Of a DNA stretch of 64,000 nucleotides, positions 28,818 through 36,573 are shown piece after piece (position 1 is the first letter of the stretch; each line of letters opens with the position of its first letter). The position numbers were made by a program, and so were the translations under genes. This stretch comes from Halostella limicola. GTDB lineage: Archaea > Halobacteriota > Halobacteria > Halobacteriales > Natronoarchaeaceae. The notes under the pieces are model-generated. The model saw only the letters and a program-made list of their open reading frames with translations. It ran no database searches and was not told where the DNA came from. The stretch lies in assembly GCF_003675875.1 (NCBI RefSeq), contig NZ_RCDI01000001.1:1-64000 (forward strand). Direction: 5' to 3'.

Positions 28818-29294
28818 TCAGGACCGGCGCTTCGCCGCCTCCTCCCGCCGCCCGACGCGGAGGAAGGCGAGCGCCGCGCCGAGGAGCGCGGCGTTTTTCA
28901 GGAACTGGAAGGTCTCCTGCTGTTGCTGCTCGGGGTCGTCGACGGCCCAGAAGTCGTGCATCAGCGGCGTCGTCGTGAGGAAAAACGACGCCACGGCGGC
29001 GGCGGCCGTCGCCGGCATGCGCCAGAGCGCGATCCCGACGCCGCCCAGGAGGAGGTTGGCGCTGCCCGCGGGCACGGACACGTTGGGGAACGGGACCCCC
29101 TTCGCCTCGGCGTACCCGATACGCTCGTCGAGGTTCCGGAAGTTGTCGATCGCCATGAACGCGAGGATGCCGCCGAACAGGGCGCGGCCCAGCCTGAAAA
29201 GCGGCGTCTTCACGACGGATTTCCGGTCGCGCTCGCTCGTCGATACCTCGACGTCTATCTCCCCCCGTCCGCTCTCTGCTGCCGAGTCGAGCAT
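28818..29294 (-). CDS. DoxX-family membrane protein
   Basis: This 158-residue protein has four predicted membrane helices: FRLGRALFGGILAFMAIDNF, ANLLLGGVGIALWRM, ATAAAAVASFFLTTT and FLKNAALLGAALAFLRV. The blocks GRALFGGILAFMAIDNFRN and PLMHDFW match the DoxX-like family of small quinone-linked or redox-associated membrane proteins. The N-terminal 30 residues are hydrophilic. The role is unknown. An inverted repeat lies over its likely promoter. Confidence 0.8.
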   Translation of the reverse strand: MLDSAAESGRGEIDVEVSTSERDRKSVVKTPLFRLGRALFGGILAFMAIDNFRNLDERIGYAEAKGVPFPNVSVPAGSANLLLGGVGIALWRMPATAAAAVASFFLTTTPLMHDFWAVDDPEQQQQETFQFLKNAALLGAALAFLRVGRREEAAKRRS

Positions 29295-29320
29295 GTCCGG
29301 TTCGACGGGCGCGACGTCCT

Positions 29321-29344
29321 TAGTCGTAGTTCAGGATACGACTA
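29321..29344 (-). promoter_or_regulatory. Inverted repeat over the doxX-like promoter
   Basis: TAGTCGTA (29321-29328) and TACGACTA (29337-29344) form a perfect 8-bp inverted repeat with an 8-nt spacer; flanking TCCT and AGGA extend it with one bulge. The TATA-like CGACTAAGGA of the doxX-like gene lies in the left arm, about 26 nt from the ATG. An operator is the simplest reading. Confidence 0.5.
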
Positions 29345-29513
29345 GAGGACGGCCGTAAGTGTACGATCGCGGGTATTTCGACGACGGAAGGTTCGCCGTC
29401 CGTGCCGAGGCGGCCGACGCGGCAGACCCTTCGAGAACGGCCGGTAACGACAGCCTGGATCGGTCAGAGCGTGGCCGCAAGCGGTCGAACGCGGGATCGC
29501 CCGACTCGTCGCC

Positions 29514-30329
29514 TCACTGCGTCGGGTTGTGTATCCCGGAGAGGCCGGAGGAGAGCAGTCGGCGGATGAGCACCACCATCCCGTTTTCGAGGCCGCGGGC
29601 GAAGATCGCCTGCTCGTGGGTCTCCCCGCCGCGCGCCGGGTAGAACGACCCGACGAGGAGCGTCTCCCGGTCGACGAGCATGATCCGGCTGATGGCGACC
29701 TCGGGTTCGTCGTCCTCCCCGACCAGCCAGTCGAGGCTGGTCTCGAACACGCTCGCGGCGGGGAGTTCCGACCGGAGTCGGTCGGCGATAGCCTGAGTCA
29801 GCCCGCCGAGGACGACGGTCACGTTCCGGTCCATCGCCGAGCGCAGCTGGTCGAACAACTCGTCGTCGAGGAGGTCCTCGTCCACGACGAGCAGAGCGAC
29901 TTCGGAGTCCGCCTCTTCGAGGAGGTCGTGCGTCCGCGACTCGATCGCGTCGTGGCCCATCAGGGACCACACCTCCTGTAGCTCCTCGTCTTCGGGGTCC
30001 GCCTCGCGGGATTCGGCGTCCTCGAGATGCGTCTCCAGCGTCTCGATGCGGGACGTGTACCGGTTCCGGAGGGTCTCCGTCGCCTCGTCGATCCCGACGG
30101 AACGGTACCGCTGAGGGCTCGTGTGCTGGACTTCGACCAGCCCCTGCGACTCCAGCACGCGCAAGGCGTCGTAGACGCGCGTCCGCGGGACGCCCGACAG
30201 CTCGTGGACGTCCTTCGCGGTTCCCCGCGATAGCTGCGTCAGCGCCATAAAACAGCGCGCTTCGTACTCTTGCAGGCCCAGCTCCTGCAGTAAACTAACC
30301 GCCTCTGATGTAGGATTTTGCTCTGACAT
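29514..30329 (-). CDS. TrmB-family transcriptional regulator
   Basis: This 271-residue regulator has an N-terminal winged helix-turn-helix (LLQELGLQEYEARCFMALTQ, SGVPRTRVYDALRVLESQGLVEV; about residues 10-75), the hallmark of TrmB proteins. A coiled-coil region (about 85-115) and a C-terminal effector domain (SEVALLVVDEDLLDDELFDQL onward) follow. TrmB regulators usually sense sugars or metabolites; no transport operon is adjacent, so the target is unknown. ATG 30329 (MSEQNPTSE) was chosen over longer frames as the family start. A TATA-like GGTATACAAA lies near 30393-30402. Confidence 0.88.
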   Translation of the reverse strand: MSEQNPTSEAVSLLQELGLQEYEARCFMALTQLSRGTAKDVHELSGVPRTRVYDALRVLESQGLVEVQHTSPQRYRSVGIDEATETLRNRYTSRIETLETHLEDAESREADPEDEELQEVWSLMGHDAIESRTHDLLEEADSEVALLVVDEDLLDDELFDQLRSAMDRNVTVVLGGLTQAIADRLRSELPAASVFETSLDWLVGEDDEPEVAISRIMLVDRETLLVGSFYPARGGETHEQAIFARGLENGMVVLIRRLLSSGLSGIHNPTQ

Positions 30330-30480
30330 GGCCCAACCACGCATTCGGAGGTCCGAACACGTCGACAGAGGGCCGTGAAGGGGAAAAGGATTTGTATACC
30401 GATACTCCTCCCTCACCAAACCGCTGGCATCGACGCGGCGTACCACCCGATAGCGGCTTTCCGCACCGAATCCCGAATTC

Positions 30481-30509
30481 ACTCAAATAATCACACAAGG
30501 TATTTGAGT
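30481..30509. repeat. 9-bp perfect inverted repeat
   Basis: ACTCAAATA (30481-30489) and TATTTGAGT (30501-30509) are separated by 11 nt. The arms are AT-rich, unlike the surrounding DNA, so an operator half-site pair is plausible. The centre-to-centre spacing of 20 nt is two helical turns. Confidence 0.65.
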
Positions 30510-30532
30510 AGACAGCGGATACACACAAGCGG

Positions 30533-30590
30533 CGTGCATCGTCACGGCCCAACCACGACGATGCACGTCGGCTGCCACCTTCGGTGGCAG
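30533..30590. repeat. Two adjacent perfect hairpins
   Basis: An 11-bp stem CGTGCATCGTC/GACGATGCACG (30533-30543 and 30557-30567, loop 13 nt) is followed 4 nt later by CTGCCACC-TTC-GGTGGCAG (30572-30590). Read leftward, they lie downstream of the wHTH gene at 30760-31074 and could act as its transcript end. There is no T-run. Confidence 0.6.
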
Positions 30591-30759
30591 TTTCGCGCTA
30601 GTGAACACTTACTGCGGCAGTCCGAGGCAGCTATATTCCCGCACCGACAGCGGCAACGCGGTGGATCGCTCGCGAAGCCGCTGAAAAGGAGCCGATCGAT
30701 TCCGCGACTGTCGACGTCGGCGATGCCTCGTCCGCCCTGTACGTCCGCTATACCGGAGG

Positions 30760-31074
30760 TTACACCCAGCCGGTGGGAACCTTTGACCGGTTCGCCTCGA
30801 TGAGTTCGAGCAGCGGCCGGATCTCGTCGAACCGGGGCCCTTTGACGACCTCGTTTTCGTCCCTGTGCCACTCGACGAACCCGTATTCCTCGAGTTTGGG
30901 GAGGTGAACGTGGTGCATCTTGACCAGTTCCCGCTCCGCCTCCGTCATCTCCCACGGCTCGCTCGTGATCTCTCCGGGGTCCTGCGGGTTGTGCTCCATG
31001 AGGCGAACGAGCAACCGCCACCGCTGGACGTCCGCGACGGCGTCGAAGAATTCGTCGACCGGCAGCGTAGACAT
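30760..31074 (-). CDS. Small winged-helix DNA-binding protein
   Basis: This 104-residue protein is like many one-domain haloarchaeal regulators. DAVADVQRWRLLVRLMEHN, VKMHHVHLPKLEEYGFVEWHRDENEVVKG and IRPLLELIEA give the ArsR/DUF7344-like pattern of helices and wing. Its target is unknown. It is divergent from another DUF7344-like gene at 31318. A palindrome between its TATA-like element and start could be an autoregulatory site. Confidence 0.75.
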   Translation of the reverse strand: MSTLPVDEFFDAVADVQRWRLLVRLMEHNPQDPGEITSEPWEMTEAERELVKMHHVHLPKLEEYGFVEWHRDENEVVKGPRFDEIRPLLELIEANRSKVPTGWV

Positions 31075-31089
31075 GGTAACAGGTAGCGT

Positions 31090-31103
31090 TTACGGATACG
31101 TAA
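31090..31103 (-). promoter_or_regulatory. Palindrome at the wHTH gene start region
   Basis: TTACG-GATA-CGTAA lies 16-29 nt upstream of the ATG at 31074, between it and the A/T-rich CCTTTTTCAC element (31109-31119) that probably serves as its promoter. Confidence 0.4.
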
Positions 31104-31317
31104 GACGCACCTTTTTCACGTTCTCGCGTTGTTTTGATTAACCGAGTAACAGGAACGTTGCGCTCGGCTCGCCGCGTCGGCGTATCACTCCCTGTTGGGG
31201 GTCGTTCTCCGGATTTCCGTCCGGCAGCGGGCCGTCTTCGCTGTCGCGTCTCCGCGAGCGCCGGTACCAAAATGCTTTGGCGGTATCGGGATGGGGCGCG
31301 CAACCGATTTCCTTTGC

Positions 31318-31659
31318 ATGAACCAGAAAGCGCGGAACGTCGCGGACGGCGCGGTAGAGACGGACGCGCTCTTCGAGGTCCTGTCGCGCGAGCGCCGCCG
31401 GTACGCGCTCTACTGCCTCCAGCGGTACCGGAACCCGATGGCGCTCGCCGACCTCGCGGACGAGGTCGCCCGGATGGAACACGACGCGCGGAGCGTCGCC
31501 GCGGTTCCCGAGGAGGAGGTGAAGTCCGTCTACATGAACCTCTACCACACCCACGTCCCCAAGATGGCGGACGCGGGCGTCGCCGAGTACGACCAGGACG
31601 GCGATGCGGTCCGGCTCACCCACGAGTTCTCGACGCTCGATCTGGAGGCGTTCGTCTGA
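31318..31659 (+). CDS. DUF7344-type winged-helix protein
   Basis: This 113-residue protein contains LFEVLSRERRRYALYCLQRYRNPMALADLADEV, the standard DUF7344 helix-turn-helix opening seen in many haloarchaeal regulators. YMNLYHTHVPKMADAGVAEYD and a short wing follow. It is predicted to bind DNA; the target is unknown. ATG 31318 is chosen; an in-frame ATG at 31291 would add nine residues. It is divergent from the wHTH gene and precedes pheA on the same strand, but with its own spacing of 86 nt. Confidence 0.8.
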   Translation: MNQKARNVADGAVETDALFEVLSRERRRYALYCLQRYRNPMALADLADEVARMEHDARSVAAVPEEEVKSVYMNLYHTHVPKMADAGVAEYDQDGDAVRLTHEFSTLDLEAFV

Positions 31660-31745
31660 GCGCGTCGGGCCGTCTCCGGCCGACGCGAGGGAGTCCGTTG
31701 CGGACACCAGAGTCCTTTTGACGGTGAGGCGAGCATGAACGAGCG

Positions 31746-32552
31746 ATGAAAGCAGTCACCCTCGGGCCGGAAGGGACGTACTCACACCGCGCAGCGAGCG
31801 CCGTCGCCGACGCGGTGGAGTTCCGCGAGTCGGTCGCCGGCATCGTCGGGGCCGTCGCGAGCGGGAAGTACCCCCGCGGTGTCGTGCCCATCGAGAACAG
31901 CATCGAGGGGAGCGTCACGGAGACGCTCGACGCGCTCGCCGACAACGAGGTCGCGGTCGTCAGGGAGATCGTCACGCCGATCCGCCACGGCCTGCTCGCG
32001 CAGGGCTCGGAGTTCTCCGTCGTCGCCAGCCACTCGCAGGCGCTCGCCCAGTGTCGGGACTACCTGGAGCGGGAGTACCCCTCCGCGAAACTGGAGGCCG
32101 TCGCGAGCACGGCCCGCGGCGTCCAGCGCGCCCGGGAGGACCCGACCGTCGCCGCCATCGGTCACCCCGACAACGCGGGCGAGGACCTGCAGGTGCTCGC
32201 AGAGGACATTCAGGACCGCACCTCCAACGCGACCCGCTTCTTCGTCCTCGCGCCGATGAGCGACCGCTCGGAGGCCGGCGGCAAGAGCTCCCTCATCGTC
32301 TACCCGAACGCCAACTACCCCGGCCTCCTGCTGGAACTGCTCGAACCGTTCGCCGAGCGCGACATCAACCTCACGCGGGTGGAGTCCCGTCCCAGCGGCG
32401 AGCGCCTCGGCGACTACGTCTTCCACATCGACGTCGCCGCGGGCCTGTACGAGCAGCGCACGCAGGAGGCCCTGGAGGTGCTCGAAGCCATCGCCGAGGA
32501 GGGGTGGGTCCGCCGCCTCGGCTCCTACGACAGCGAGCACGTGCTGTACTGA
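31746..32552 (+). CDS. pheA: Prephenate dehydratase
   Basis: This 268-residue enzyme converts prephenate to phenylpyruvate in Phe synthesis. The dehydratase domain starts VTLGPEGTYSHRAA and holds PIENSIEGSV and the catalytic-site motif SNATRFFVL. The C-terminal ACT domain (KSSLIVYPNANYPGLLLELL, NLTRVESRPSGE) is the Phe-binding regulatory module. It is monofunctional: no chorismate mutase is attached. A TATA-like TCCTTTTGAC sits 28 nt upstream of ATG, with no leader ORF, in contrast to pheST. Confidence 0.96.
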   Translation: MKAVTLGPEGTYSHRAASAVADAVEFRESVAGIVGAVASGKYPRGVVPIENSIEGSVTETLDALADNEVAVVREIVTPIRHGLLAQGSEFSVVASHSQALAQCRDYLEREYPSAKLEAVASTARGVQRAREDPTVAAIGHPDNAGEDLQVLAEDIQDRTSNATRFFVLAPMSDRSEAGGKSSLIVYPNANYPGLLLELLEPFAERDINLTRVESRPSGERLGDYVFHIDVAAGLYEQRTQEALEVLEAIAEEGWVRRLGSYDSEHVLY

Positions 32553-32584
32553 AGGTTTTTGGCCGCCGGCGCGGGAGGGTCTGT

Positions 32585-33037
32585 ATGCCACTCGCGCACG
32601 GCGACGACGCCCCCGAGGTAGCGGCTCCCAACCAGGACGGCGAGACGGTCCGGCCCGACTTCGCGTCGCCGACCGTCGTCTACTTCTACCCGAAGGACGG
32701 CACGCCCGGCTGTTCGACGGAGGCGCGGCAGTTCCAGGCGGAACTGGAGAGCTACCGCGACGCCGGCGTCGACGTGTACGGCGTCTCGGCCGACACCGTC
32801 GCGGACCACCGCGAGTTCGCCGACGACGAGGGCCTCGACTTCGACCTGCTCGCCGACCCGGACGGCGAGGTGGCGGACGCGTTCGACGTCGACCGGCGCT
32901 CCGGCGGCGTCACCGAGCGCACCACGTTCGTCCTCGCGGACGGCGAGGTGCACGACGTCTACGAGGGCGTCGACTCGGACGGGCACGCCCGCGAGGTGCT
33001 CGGCGACCTGCTCGACGACGGCCTCGCGAGCCTCTGA
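32585..33037 (+). CDS. bcp: Peroxiredoxin, BCP/PrxQ type
   Basis: This 150-residue thiol peroxidase has the peroxidatic Cys in FYPKDGTPGCSTEARQF (about residues 34-50). The resolving Cys five residues later, found in many PrxQ proteins, is replaced (GCSTEAR), so it looks like a 1-Cys variant. ATG 32585 lies 26 nt after the TATA box AAGGTTTTTGG, which sits immediately behind the pheA stop. This indicates a separate leaderless transcript. Confidence 0.93.
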   Translation: MPLAHGDDAPEVAAPNQDGETVRPDFASPTVVYFYPKDGTPGCSTEARQFQAELESYRDAGVDVYGVSADTVADHREFADDEGLDFDLLADPDGEVADAFDVDRRSGGVTERTTFVLADGEVHDVYEGVDSDGHAREVLGDLLDDGLASL

Positions 33038-33131
33038 TCCCGACCGCCGGCGGCCCGCGGCGGCGCGAGGTTTAAGCCCGCGAGCGTGCTAGCGTCGCAC
33101 AGGGCACGCGGTACCGCCCGGGGGGACAATC

Positions 33132-33566
33132 ATGCAACCCAATCCGTTCGACGATTTTCAGGAGATGCTCGACAGGATGAGTAAACAGGCCGAGGAGGGG
33201 CTGCTCCGCGGTGCCGGCGCCGGCACTGACCTGCGGAGCGTCCCAGTCGACGTGATGGAGGACGACGACGAGTACGTGGTGACGGCGGACCTGCCGGGGT
33301 ACGGCACCGACGAGATAGAGCTCACGGTGTCCGACGACCGTCTCAGCATCGAGGCGAGCACCGCCGAGGAGGTAGAGACGGAAGACGAGGAGGACGGGAT
33401 GCAGTACCACCGCCGCGAGCGACGACAGCGCTCGGTCAGCCGCACCGTCCGGCTCCCCGGCGAGGTCGACGAGGAGTCCGTATCGGCGACGTACGCCAAC
33501 GGCGTGCTGACGATCACCCTGCCGAAGCGGGGCGACGAGGGGGGACGCCGGATCCGGATCGAGTGA
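33132..33566 (+). CDS. Small heat-shock protein, Hsp20/alpha-crystallin family
   Basis: This 144-residue chaperone has the alpha-crystallin domain from about residue 38 (VPVDVMEDDDEYVVTADLPG) to YANGVLTITLPKR, which contains the conserved A-x-x-x-NGVL-x-I motif. The C-terminal RRIRIE stands in for the IXI tail. A TATA box GGTTTAAGCC lies at 33071-33080 and a GGGGGG tract lies about 9 nt before ATG, so it probably has a short leader and SD-like site. Confidence 0.93.
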   Translation: MQPNPFDDFQEMLDRMSKQAEEGLLRGAGAGTDLRSVPVDVMEDDDEYVVTADLPGYGTDEIELTVSDDRLSIEASTAEEVETEDEEDGMQYHRRERRQRSVSRTVRLPGEVDEESVSATYANGVLTITLPKRGDEGGRRIRIE

Positions 33567-33609
33567 CGGTTCGGTCACTTTTATTGTATTCCGCGGCGGA
33601 GACGTCCGC

Positions 33610-33804
33610 ATGGACACCGACATCGCGCGCCGGTACACGGAGACCGAGCGGGCGTCGCTGGCCGCGATCGCGGTGACGGTCACCGTCCTCTCCTGGTTTC
33701 AGACCTCCGTCAGCGGCGCTTCGCGGGTTCTGACGGCCGTTCTCGCCGGGGCCGCGGCGCTCGTCGGCGCCGCGCTCGCCCTGCAGATGCGCAAAGAGCG
33801 GTGA
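33610..33804 (+). CDS. Small two-helix membrane protein
   Basis: This 64-residue protein has two hydrophobic segments (SLAAIAVTVTVLSWF and VLTAVLAGAAALVGAALAL) and a basic C-terminus MRKER. A strong TATA element CACTTTTATTGTATT is 26 nt upstream, so it is expressed from its own leaderless transcript. The function is unknown. Its stop lies 4 nt from the convergent leuS stop. Confidence 0.75.
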   Translation: MDTDIARRYTETERASLAAIAVTVTVLSWFQTSVSGASRVLTAVLAGAAALVGAALALQMRKER

Positions 33805-33808
33805 TCGA

Positions 33809-36475
33809 CTACTCCTCGATGTCGATGGCGGGGCGACCGGGCTCGGCCTTCCGCGCCGTCTCGTCGTCGGCCTCTTCGGCCCGGACGACCCGGACCGGGG
33901 CGTCGAACTCGCGCTCGACCAGCCACGCGGCGGCCACGAGAGCCGCGTGCTCCTCGTCGGGGGACAGCGTCATCGACAGCGCCTCCCGCTCCTCCTGCAG
34001 GTCCTGCCCGTAGGACGCGGCGGCGTCGCCCTGCTCACGGATCTCGGACTCCTGCATCAGCTCCGAGATGAGGTTCTCGGCGTCGCTCTCGACTGCGATC
34101 CCGAGTGCCTCGAACTTCCAGTCGGGCGTGACGACGATGTCGATCCGCTCGGGGTCCTCGATGCCGGCCACCTCGACGATCTGGCGGACGTCCTCGCGGG
34201 TGTTCTCCACCAGGTTGCGGCGCTTCCGGACGGTGTCCCGGTCGACGTCGGCGCTCGGCCACGCGGCCTCCGCGACGAAGCCGTCCCCGCCGAGTTCGTC
34301 GTACAGCTCCTCGGCCAGGTGGGGGACGACCGGGGCCAGCAGGCGGACCGCGACGTCGAGGCCGCGCTCGAACGTCTCGGCGTGCGGGTCCGCGAAGTCG
34401 CGGTACTGCCGCAGCGTCGCGACCAGTTCCTGCGCCTCCCGGAGCGCGACGTTGAACGTCAGGTCGTCGTACTCGTCGGTGGCGACGGCGACGGCCGCGT
34501 CGATCTCGTCGGCGACGTACTCCGCGACGGGGTCGCGGTCGCCGTCGACGTCATCGGGGTCGAACTCCTCGACCAGACCCTTCAGCCGGGTCAGGAACCG
34601 GTTGGTCGAGCGGACGCCCTCCTCGCTCCAGTCGAAGGCGCGCTCGGGCTGGGCCGCCTGCATGATGAACAGGCGAGCGGTGTCCGCGCCGTACTCCTCG
34701 ACGATGCGCTGCGGGGAGACGACGTTGCCCTTCGACTTGGACATCTTCTCGCCCTCCAACTGGACCATCCCCTGGGCCAGCAGGTTCGTGAACGGCTCGC
34801 GGTGCTCCAGTCCCTCCTCGTCGGCCAGCACCTTCGTGAAGAACCGCGAGTACAGCAGGTGCATCACGGCGTGCTCGATGCCGCCGACGTACTGGTCGAC
34901 CGGCATCCAGTCGTTCGCCCGCTCCAGTTCGAACGGCGCGTCGTCGAGGTCCGGGGAGACGTACCGCAGGAAGTACCACGAGGAGTCGACGAACGTGTCC
35001 ATCGTATCCGTCTCGCGGACGGCGTCCGCGCCGCAGTCGGGACAGGTCGTCCGCTTCCACTCCTCGGCGGCGTCCAGCGGGTTCCCGGTCGTGTTGACGA
35101 ACTCCGGCAGTTCCACCGGCAGGTCCTCATCGGGGACCGACACCGGACCGCAGTCGTCGCAGTGGACGATCGGGATCGGCGTGCCCCAGTAGCGCTGCCG
35201 GGAGATGCCCCAGTCGCGCAGGCGGTACTGGGTCGCTTCCTCGGCGCCCTCCGTGTCCGCGGTGATGCGCTCGCGGGCCGTCTCGCTGTCCAGCCCGGAG
35301 TACTCGCCGGAGTTGACGAGCACGCCGTCGTCGGTGAACGCCCCCTCGGAGACGTCCGGCGCTTCGGGATCCTCGCCGTCCGCCGGTTCGGGGGCGATCA
35401 CGGGCACGATGTCGACGCCCATCTTCGACGCGAAGGCGTGGTCGCGGTCGTCGTGGCCGGGGACGCCCATCAGCGCGCCGGTCCCGACGTCCGAGAGGAC
35501 GAAGTCCGCGACGAAGACGGGGATCTCCTCGCCCGTCACGGGGTTGGTCGCGACGAGATCCGTCTCGACGCCGTTGGGCTCGTCGCCGTCGGGGTCGGCC
35601 TCGTGGTGGACGAACTCGTGGACGTCGTCGTCTTCCTCGACCAGTTCCTCGGCGATGGGGTGGTCCGGGGCCAGCGCGAAGAAGGTCGCGCCGTGGACGG
35701 TGTCGGCCCGCGTCGTGAACGCCTCTACCGTTCCGTGGCGCTCGGGGTCGTCGGCGTCGCCGATGGCGAACGGCAGGCGGGTGCCGTACTGCCGGCCGAT
35801 CCAGTTGCGCTGCATCTGGCGGACGGAGTCCGGCCACCCCTCCAGCTCGTCGATATAGTCGATCAGTTCGTCGGCGTACTCCGTGATCTTCAGGAACCAC
35901 TGGTCCAGTTCGCGCTGCTCGACGGGGGTGTCACAGCGCCAGCACAGCTCCGCGTCGCCCTCGACCTGCTCGTCCGCGAGGACGGTCTCGCAGTTGGGAC
36001 ACCAGTTGACCTCGGCGTCGCGGCGGTCGACCAGCCCGGCCTCCCGGAAGCGGGCGAACAGCCACTGGTTCCACTTGTAGTACTCCGGCGTGCAGGTGGC
36101 TATCTCCCGCTCCCAGTCGTAGCCGAAGCCCATCGACTCCATCTGGCCCTTCATCGTGTCGATGCAGTCGAAGGTCCAGTCGCGCGGGTTCGTGTCCCGC
36201 TCCTTCGCGGCGTTCTCGGCCGGCAGGCCGAACGCGTCCCACCCCATCGGGTGGAGCACCTCGTCGCCGCGCATCCGGCGGTAGCGGGCGTACGCGTCCG
36301 TGATCGTGTAGTTCCGGACGTGGCCCATGTGGAGCTTGCCGGACGGGTACGGGTACATGCCGAGGACGTACGTCGGGTCCTCGGCGTCGTCCGGCGTCCG
36401 GTACACGTCCGCGTCGTCCCACGCCGCCTGCCAGCGGGACTCCACCGCCGCGTGGTCGTATTGCTCGTCGCTCAT
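33809..36475 (-). CDS. leuS: Leucyl-tRNA synthetase
   Basis: This 888-residue class I synthetase charges tRNA-Leu. The N-terminal YPYPSGKLHMGHVRNYT (HIGH at 49-52) runs straight into the WDAFGLPAENAA segment, and KMSKS is at about 577-581. A CP1 editing domain lies between (TRADTVHGATFFALAPDHP). Zinc-site Cys pairs CPNCETVL and CWRCDTP follow the HIGH region. The overall layout and length are those of bacterial-type LeuRS rather than the longer archaeal/eukaryal one. ATG 36475 (MSDEQYDHAAV) is preferred; a TATA box is at 36507-36518. Confidence 0.96.
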   Translation of the reverse strand: MSDEQYDHAAVESRWQAAWDDADVYRTPDDAEDPTYVLGMYPYPSGKLHMGHVRNYTITDAYARYRRMRGDEVLHPMGWDAFGLPAENAAKERDTNPRDWTFDCIDTMKGQMESMGFGYDWEREIATCTPEYYKWNQWLFARFREAGLVDRRDAEVNWCPNCETVLADEQVEGDAELCWRCDTPVEQRELDQWFLKITEYADELIDYIDELEGWPDSVRQMQRNWIGRQYGTRLPFAIGDADDPERHGTVEAFTTRADTVHGATFFALAPDHPIAEELVEEDDDVHEFVHHEADPDGDEPNGVETDLVATNPVTGEEIPVFVADFVLSDVGTGALMGVPGHDDRDHAFASKMGVDIVPVIAPEPADGEDPEAPDVSEGAFTDDGVLVNSGEYSGLDSETARERITADTEGAEEATQYRLRDWGISRQRYWGTPIPIVHCDDCGPVSVPDEDLPVELPEFVNTTGNPLDAAEEWKRTTCPDCGADAVRETDTMDTFVDSSWYFLRYVSPDLDDAPFELERANDWMPVDQYVGGIEHAVMHLLYSRFFTKVLADEEGLEHREPFTNLLAQGMVQLEGEKMSKSKGNVVSPQRIVEEYGADTARLFIMQAAQPERAFDWSEEGVRSTNRFLTRLKGLVEEFDPDDVDGDRDPVAEYVADEIDAAVAVATDEYDDLTFNVALREAQELVATLRQYRDFADPHAETFERGLDVAVRLLAPVVPHLAEELYDELGGDGFVAEAAWPSADVDRDTVRKRRNLVENTREDVRQIVEVAGIEDPERIDIVVTPDWKFEALGIAVESDAENLISELMQESEIREQGDAAASYGQDLQEEREALSMTLSPDEEHAALVAAAWLVEREFDAPVRVVRAEEADDETARKAEPGRPAIDIEE

Positions 36476-36573
36476 CTGTTTGTGTACGATTCCGCGGGTC
36501 GGCGTCCTATACCTTTTCATCCGACAGTGGCGCGGTCGTCGCGGCGGGCGACGGACCACCCCCTGCCCGTGTC

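Larger units (their letters stand above)
30330..30759. other. Gene-free region rich in inverted repeats
   Basis: I found no supported gene in these 430 nt. They hold the trmB-type gene promoter at the left, then three perfect inverted repeats within 110 nt (30481-30509, 30533-30567, 30572-30590). A 12-bp direct repeat GGCCCAACCACG occurs at 30330-30341 and 30546-30557. From 30600 to 30759 I see nothing specific. The region could hold a structured RNA, operators or a decayed mobile element. Confidence 0.5.

Noticed and set aside
36476-36573. Leucine-type leader upstream of leuS
   Set aside because: The predicted mRNA start leaves only about 12 nt before ATG, with no room for a leader ORF.
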